Source: Candidatus Benthicola azotiphorus (GTDB lineage Bacteria; Gemmatimonadota; Gemmatimonadetes; Palauibacterales; Palauibacteraceae). From it: a stretch of 11,290 bases of DNA. The stretch is taken from NCBI GenBank assembly GCA_947581745.1, contig CANPVW010000280.1, forward strand, positions 1-11,290, read 5' to 3'. Made by a program: the position numbers and the translations under genes. The notes beneath the pieces were generated by a model. It was not told where the DNA came from, did not search any database, and worked only from the letters and a program-made list of their open reading frames with translations. Of the stretch, positions 7,126 to 11,290 are shown piece by piece (the first letter of the stretch is position 1; every line of letters starts with the position of its first letter).

Positions 7126-7132
7126 GGGCGCT

Positions 7133-8371
<1,239 letters not shown>

Positions 8372-8379
8372 GCGATATT

Positions 8380-8385
8380 CTCCTC
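8380..8385 (-). promoter_or_regulatory. Shine-Dalgarno of clpX
   Basis: On the minus strand GAGGAG lies 8 nt before ATG 8371, within the 26-bp clpP-clpX gap. It indicates efficient independent initiation for clpX within the operon. Confidence 0.7.
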
Positions 8386-8397
8386 ACGACGTGCCGG

Positions 8398-9075
8398 TCA
8401 GCCCTTCCGGGGTCCTTCTTCACGGGCCTCCGCAGGCATTGCCTTGACCTCACCGCCCTTCGCCCGCCCTTCCCCCGATCCGTTCGCGGGCGTGCCGGGC
8501 TCGATGATGCGGTCGATCAGGCCGTAGTCCACGGCCTCGTCGGGCGACATGTATCGATCGCGGTCGACGTCCTCGCCGATCCGTTCGACGGTCTGGCCGG
8601 TGTGCTTCGCCAGCAGCTCGTTCAGCCTCTCCCGGGCGAACAGCACCTCCTTCGCCTGGATCTCGATATCCGAGGCCGATCCCTGCGATCCTCCCGACGG
8701 CTGGTGGATCATGATGCGCGAATTCGGGAGGGCCGAACGCTTGCCCGGGGTCCCCGCGGCGAGCAGGAAGGCGCCCATCGATGCGGCCATGCCCATGCAT
8801 ATGGTCGCCACAGGCGCCGTCAGGTACTGCATCGTATCGTAGATCGCGAGCCCCGAATAGACGCTTCCACCGGGGCTGTTGATATAGATGTTGATGTCGC
8901 GATCCGGGTTTTCCGCCTGCAGGAACAGTAGCTGGGCGATGACCACGTTCGCCACGTCGTCATTGATGGCGGTTCCGAGGAATACGATGCGATCCATCAA
9001 CAGTCTGGAGAAGATGTCGTAGGTTCGCTCTCCGCGGCTCGATCGCTCGATCACGTACGGTGCGTAGATTGGCAT
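8398..9075 (-). CDS. clpP: ATP-dependent Clp protease proteolytic subunit ClpP
   Basis: Serine peptidase forming the tetradecameric chamber that works with ClpX in the cytoplasm. The catalytic triad is complete: S99 in GMAASMGAF, H124 in IMIHQP and D173 in VDRDRYMS. The family blocks YINSPGGSVYSG (oxyanion region) and SRIMIHQPSGG are present. The ATG 9075 start gives MPIYAPYVIERSSRGERTYDIFSRLL, which aligns end to end with short-leader ClpP proteins such as that of Bacillus, so no long propeptide is expected. At 225 residues it is about 30 longer than usual because of a hydrophilic, Gly/Glu/Lys-rich C-terminal tail (about 193-225). The upstream site is only a G-run (GGGGG, 9079-9083) placed 3 nt from the ATG. 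clpP lies 76 bp downstream of tig. Confidence 0.98.
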   Translation of the reverse strand: MPIYAPYVIERSSRGERTYDIFSRLLMDRIVFLGTAINDDVANVVIAQLLFLQAENPDRDINIYINSPGGSVYSGLAIYDTMQYLTAPVATICMGMAASMGAFLLAAGTPGKRSALPNSRIMIHQPSGGSQGSASDIEIQAKEVLFARERLNELLAKHTGQTVERIGEDVDRDRYMSPDEAVDYGLIDRIIEPGTPANGSGEGRAKGGEVKAMPAEAREEGPRKG

Positions 9076-9151
9076 TTTCCCCCGTCTTATAAGCCTGTGG
9101 CGCCGTTCTCAGCTCATCGTATCCCGACGCCGAGACATGGTTCCTGCCGCT

Positions 9152-10429
9152 TCACTCCAGCCCGGACTGCCCCTTCAGGTACTCGAATGCCTTCTCTACA
9201 GCAAGATTCCGGCCCAGGCTCTCGAAATTGCCCTCGCGCGCCAGCTGGCGGCGAACCTCGTGCGTCGAGACTCCTCTCCTGTCGGCGATGCGCTCGATCT
9301 CCGCCCGCACCTCTTCGTCGGACGGAAGCAGGGACTCTCGCTCGATCAGCCGGTCGAGGATCAGCTGCTCCTTGATCCTGCCCTCTGCCAGAGGCGCCAG
9401 CTCCTTGCGCGCCTCCCTCACCTTCTCGGGCGCCGCATCTTCCGGCGCCCGGATCATCTCGTCGAGGTATCGATCCACCAGGGCTCCGGGGACGGCGAAC
9501 GGATTCGCGTCGATCAGGGACTGTATGAGCTGCCCCCGGATCCTGGATTCCGCCTCCTCCTCGTGATGGCGGGCGAGGTCTCCCCGGATCGCCTCTTCGA
9601 GAGCTCCCAGGTCCGCGAAGTCGCCGGCCAGCGCGGCGAGGGAATCATCGAGGTCCGGCAACTTCTGCTCCTCGACTCCCTCGAGCCGTATGTGCAGACG
9701 GCGGCGCTCGCTTCCGTCCCCCTCCCCCTGTTCGGAGAAGGTGATGTCGAAGGCACGCGCCTCACCAGGCGCCAGCTGCTTGATCGCCAGTTCCACGTCC
9801 TCCAGGGCCTGTCCCGAGCCGAGCACGAACTGGTACGGCCGGGCTTCGCCCCTGGGCTCCGAATCCGGATCCGGGAGCGGCTCTATGGCCACGGAGACTC
9901 GCTCGCCGTCCTTCGGAACGCGCTCCACCGGGCTCCAGTCCGCGTGTTCCGAGCGGATCCCCTCGAGAATCTCGCTGACCTCTTCGTCCGTCACCGGCGC
10001 GATGTCGCGAGCGATCTTGAAGCCCCCGACTCGATCGAGGCTCACGGACGGCATGATCTCGAATTCCGCCTGGAACGTGAGCCTCTCACCCGGGGAGTAC
10101 TGGACGTTGGTGATGTGAGCCGCGCCTGCGGGACGAAGATCCGTCTCGTCCACGGCCTCGCGATAAGCTTCCTGGACGAGAACGCTCCGCACGTGCTCGT
10201 CCAGGAAGTCCCCGTACCGCTGTTCGATCACATCGACCGGTATCTTTCCCCGGCGAAACCCCTTGATCCGCACCTTCTTGGCAAGCCGCTTCCGCTCGGC
10301 TGCACGCGCCCGCCCCACCCTCTCCGGCGGGATGGTGATCGTGAGCTTGCGGGTCCATCCATCGCCGATTTCCATGGCGACGTCCAGCTGCCGGTCGGGG
10401 GGGCCTCCGGTGGATATATCTCCGGACAT
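9152..10429 (-). CDS. tig: Trigger factor, ribosome-associated chaperone
   Basis: Chaperone that docks at the ribosome exit tunnel and shields nascent chains. The 425-residue product has the N-terminal ribosome-binding domain with the signature GFRRGKIP (57-64), a middle domain of FKBP type (about 165-250) recognisable from FVLGSGQALEDVE and LAPGEARAFDITF but diverged at typical prolyl-isomerase positions, and a C-terminal helical chaperone region with the family-typical LLPSDEEVRAEIERIA near the end. Length is close to E. coli (432). The frame stays open upstream to 10618, but that would run through tRNA-Leu; ATG 10429 has a strong GAGGA site at 10437-10441 (7 nt spacing) and is chosen. The gene leads the tig-clpP-clpX-engB cluster, a common bacterial arrangement. 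Confidence 0.95.
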   Translation of the reverse strand: MSGDISTGGPPDRQLDVAMEIGDGWTRKLTITIPPERVGRARAAERKRLAKKVRIKGFRRGKIPVDVIEQRYGDFLDEHVRSVLVQEAYREAVDETDLRPAGAAHITNVQYSPGERLTFQAEFEIMPSVSLDRVGGFKIARDIAPVTDEEVSEILEGIRSEHADWSPVERVPKDGERVSVAIEPLPDPDSEPRGEARPYQFVLGSGQALEDVELAIKQLAPGEARAFDITFSEQGEGDGSERRRLHIRLEGVEEQKLPDLDDSLAALAGDFADLGALEEAIRGDLARHHEEEAESRIRGQLIQSLIDANPFAVPGALVDRYLDEMIRAPEDAAPEKVREARKELAPLAEGRIKEQLILDRLIERESLLPSDEEVRAEIERIADRRGVSTHEVRRQLAREGNFESLGRNLAVEKAFEYLKGQSGLE

Positions 10430-10436
10430 CAACTGT

Positions 10437-10441
10437 TCCTC
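10437..10441 (-). promoter_or_regulatory. Shine-Dalgarno of tig, decides start at 10429
   Basis: Minus-strand GAGGA lies 7 nt before ATG 10429. It supports this start over longer in-frame options that would overlap the tRNA-Leu gene. Confidence 0.75.
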
Positions 10442-10453
10442 ATGTGCTGGTGA

Positions 10454-10490
10454 GATCCCGGGGCCGCGACACGCGCGCGGTCCCGAGATC
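10454..10490 (-). other. Long imperfect hairpin between tRNA-Leu and tig
   Basis: On the minus strand a 15-nt arm (10490-10476) pairs with 10468-10454 around a 7-nt loop, with one U-G wobble and one A-C mismatch. It begins 8 nt after the tRNA 3' end and ends 24 nt before the tig ATG. No U-tract follows on the tig side. It may stop or slow transcription leaving the tRNA, mark tRNA 3' processing, or structure the tig leader. Pairing is seen; function is inference. Confidence 0.55.
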
Positions 10491-10498
10491 CTGGTGGA

Positions 10499-10582
10499 TG
10501 CGAAAGGGGGGACTCGAACCCCCAAGGCCCTCGGGCCACCAGCTCCTAAGGCTGGCGCGTCTACCGGTTCCGCCACTTTCGC
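10499..10582 (-). tRNA. tRNA-Leu (anticodon UAG)
   Basis: Complete 84-nt class II tRNA on the minus strand. The acceptor stem GCGAAAG (10582-10576) pairs with CTTTCGC (10506-10500), with discriminator A at 10499. The D-arm has the leucine-typical GGCGGAACCGGTAGACGC sequence. The anticodon stem CCAGC/GCTGG encloses the loop CTTAGGA, giving anticodon TAG (10548-10546), which reads CUA and other CUN codons. A long variable arm (GGCCC-GA-GGGCC) marks a leucine or serine class tRNA, and the T-arm is GGGGG-TTCGAGT-CCCCC. CCA is not encoded directly after position 73 (the next bases are TCCA), so it must be added by nucleotidyltransferase. The gene has its own candidate promoter upstream and lies 69 bp ahead of tig on the same strand. 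Confidence 0.97.
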
Positions 10583-10616
10583 GCGCCCGCCGCCGGGTCC
10601 GTCATCGCGGCCCGGC

Positions 10617-10646
10617 ATTTTAACCTCTGTTCTCGGGCACGGCCAA
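10617..10646 (-). promoter_or_regulatory. Candidate sigma-70-type promoter for tRNA-Leu
   Basis: On the minus strand TTGGCC (10646-10641) and TAAAAT (10622-10617) are separated by 18 bp, matching the -35 and -10 consensus at 4 and 5 of 6 positions. Transcription would start near 10610, about 28 nt before the mature tRNA 5' end. The TAAAAT is the most AT-rich spot in an otherwise GC-rich spacer. tig may share this promoter by read-through. Confidence 0.5.
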
Positions 10647-10696
10647 TGGCCGAAGGTCGCCCGATGCCTCGATTCAGCCGGTGGCAGACGCTCGAA

Positions 10697-10724
10697 GCGG
10701 CGCCTTCCACGAGGAAGACGCCGC
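10697..10724 (-). terminator. Candidate terminator hairpin downstream of the htrA-like gene
   Basis: On the minus strand GCGGCGTCTTCC (10724-10713) pairs with GGAAGGCGCCGC (10708-10697) over 12 positions around the tetraloop TCGT. The single non-Watson-Crick position is U-G in minus-strand RNA but C-A in plus-strand RNA, which favours a minus-strand transcript. It lies 50 nt after the htrA-like stop. Only TTCG follows rather than a U-tract, so intrinsic termination is uncertain; it may instead stabilise the 3' end. Confidence 0.4.
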
Positions 10725-10774
10725 CGAGTGAACCAGCCAGTGGGTCCGGGCCCGACGAGGGCTGCGGGCTCGAG

Positions 10775-11290
10775 TTATTCTGGAATCGCTATCGTGAGCG
10801 GCACCTCGACCGCATCCTGCGGGTTGTACACGTCGAGGCCGACTACCTCTCCGGGCTCCAGTTTCTTCACCGCCTCCCGATATTCGGCCAGGTTGTGGAT
10901 CGGCTTCCGGTTGATCGCAGTGATCACCATACCCCGCAGGTTCGGCCCGGCCCGCCGGGCAACCGGACCGTACTCATCGTACGACACGATCACCACGCCC
11001 TCGAGGTTTCGCGGCAGGTCGAGGGCCCGCCGGGCCTCCCCGGTCAGACCCTCGACTTCGATTCCGAGCGGGTCGGAGCTCTCGGCGGAGACCACACGAG
11101 GCGCTTCCTCCCGGCTCATCTCGCCGGCGTCCATCAACTTGACCTTGAGGGTCTCACGCTTGAGGTCGGCCCGGCGAACCACGGTCACATCGACCGACTC
11201 GCCGGGTTCGTGACTGCGGATCTTCCGCTGGAGATCCGGTACCGATCCCACCTTCTCCCCGTCCACCGCGACGATCACGTCGCCGACCTC
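10775..11290 (-). CDS. HtrA/Do-family (DegP-like) serine protease, C-terminal PDZ part (5' truncated by window edge)
   Basis: C-terminal 171 codons of a periplasmic HtrA/Do-type protein; the frame is open to the window edge, and the protease domain with its His-Asp-Ser triad is not in view. The visible part begins EVGDVIVAVDGEKV, the carboxylate-binding end of a first PDZ domain, followed by LQRKIRSHEPGESVDVTVVRR. A charged linker (about 45-70) leads to a second PDZ domain (LGIEVEGLTGEARRALDL, GVVIVSYDEYGPVARRAG, LRGMVITAINRKPI, LDVYNPQDAVEVPLTIAIP). Two PDZ domains in this arrangement fit DegP/DegQ/MucD. Without the catalytic domain, a pseudo-protease cannot be excluded, so no symbol is given. 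The stop is TAA at 10775-10777. If it is a periplasmic chaperone-protease, it extends the protein-quality theme of the neighbouring genes. Confidence 0.85.
   Translation of the reverse strand, partial: EVGDVIVAVDGEKVGSVPDLQRKIRSHEPGESVDVTVVRRADLKRETLKVKLMDAGEMSREEAPRVVSAESSDPLGIEVEGLTGEARRALDLPRNLEGVVIVSYDEYGPVARRAGPNLRGMVITAINRKPIHNLAEYREAVKKLEPGEVVGLDVYNPQDAVEVPLTIAIPE

Noticed and set aside
9079..9110. Promoter for clpP at TATAAG (9086-9091)
   Set aside because: The -10-like hexamer has no fitting -35 at 16-18 bp, and its start point would fall about 4 nt before the clpP ATG, overlapping the ribosome-binding site.
9137..10453. Long plus-strand open frame opposite tig
   Set aside because: It lies antisense to a clear trigger factor gene, resembles no protein family, and is a common by-product of strong G/C third-position bias.
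10430..10618. Longer N terminus for trigger factor starting at 10618
   Set aside because: It would translate the tRNA-Leu gene; the extra residues do not look like trigger factor, while ATG 10429 has a good Shine-Dalgarno.
10263..11213. Plus-strand open frame across the tig 5' end, the tRNA and the htrA-like gene
   Set aside because: It runs through a tRNA gene and two genes on the other strand, has low-complexity Arg/Ser/Pro composition, and has no family resemblance.

Overview
This window reads as an ordinary stretch of high-GC bacterial chromosome made almost wholly of conserved housekeeping genes. The strong G/C third-position bias, the frequent GTG and TTG starts, the 4-bp stop/start overlaps and the particular mix of genes would fit a Gemmatimonadota-like or related high-GC Gram-negative lineage. 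That placement is inference from style and gene order only. A lipobox protein and an HtrA/Do-type PDZ protease are consistent with a cell envelope that has a periplasm.

The left half (about 1-5767) is transcribed left to right: the 3' end of a XerC-type tyrosine recombinase, hslV, hslU, gcvT, a MogA/MoaB-family molybdopterin gene, and a sigma-54-dependent (NtrC-type) activator with a degenerate receiver domain. Spacing is tight (hslV/hslU and gcvT/mog overlap by 4 bp), so this is probably one operon or two linked ones. The order xerC-hslV-hslU matches the well-known codV-clpQ-clpY order of Bacillus.

The right half (5783-11290) is transcribed right to left: the 3' end of an HtrA/Do-like protease (two PDZ domains visible), a spacer with a candidate terminator hairpin and a tRNA promoter, tRNA-Leu(UAG), a hairpin-bearing leader, tig (trigger factor), clpP, clpX, engB, and an uncharacterised lipoprotein translationally coupled to engB. 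The two halves converge with only 15 bp between stop codons at 5767/5783.

Functionally the window is dominated by protein folding and turnover: HslUV, ClpXP, trigger factor and HtrA, with the ribosome-assembly GTPase EngB beside them. The glycine-cleavage aminomethyltransferase and the molybdenum-cofactor enzyme look like passengers in the left operon. The sigma-54 activator lacks the phosphoacceptor aspartate, so any control it exerts probably does not use classical two-component phosphorylation.

There is no gene-free stretch above 300 bases; the longest is 192 bp (10583-10774). I see no CRISPR array, insertion sequence, phage module or defence system. The observations most worth following up are the pseudo-receiver activator, the unknown lipoprotein, and several well-formed hairpins in short intergenic regions that lack U-tracts.
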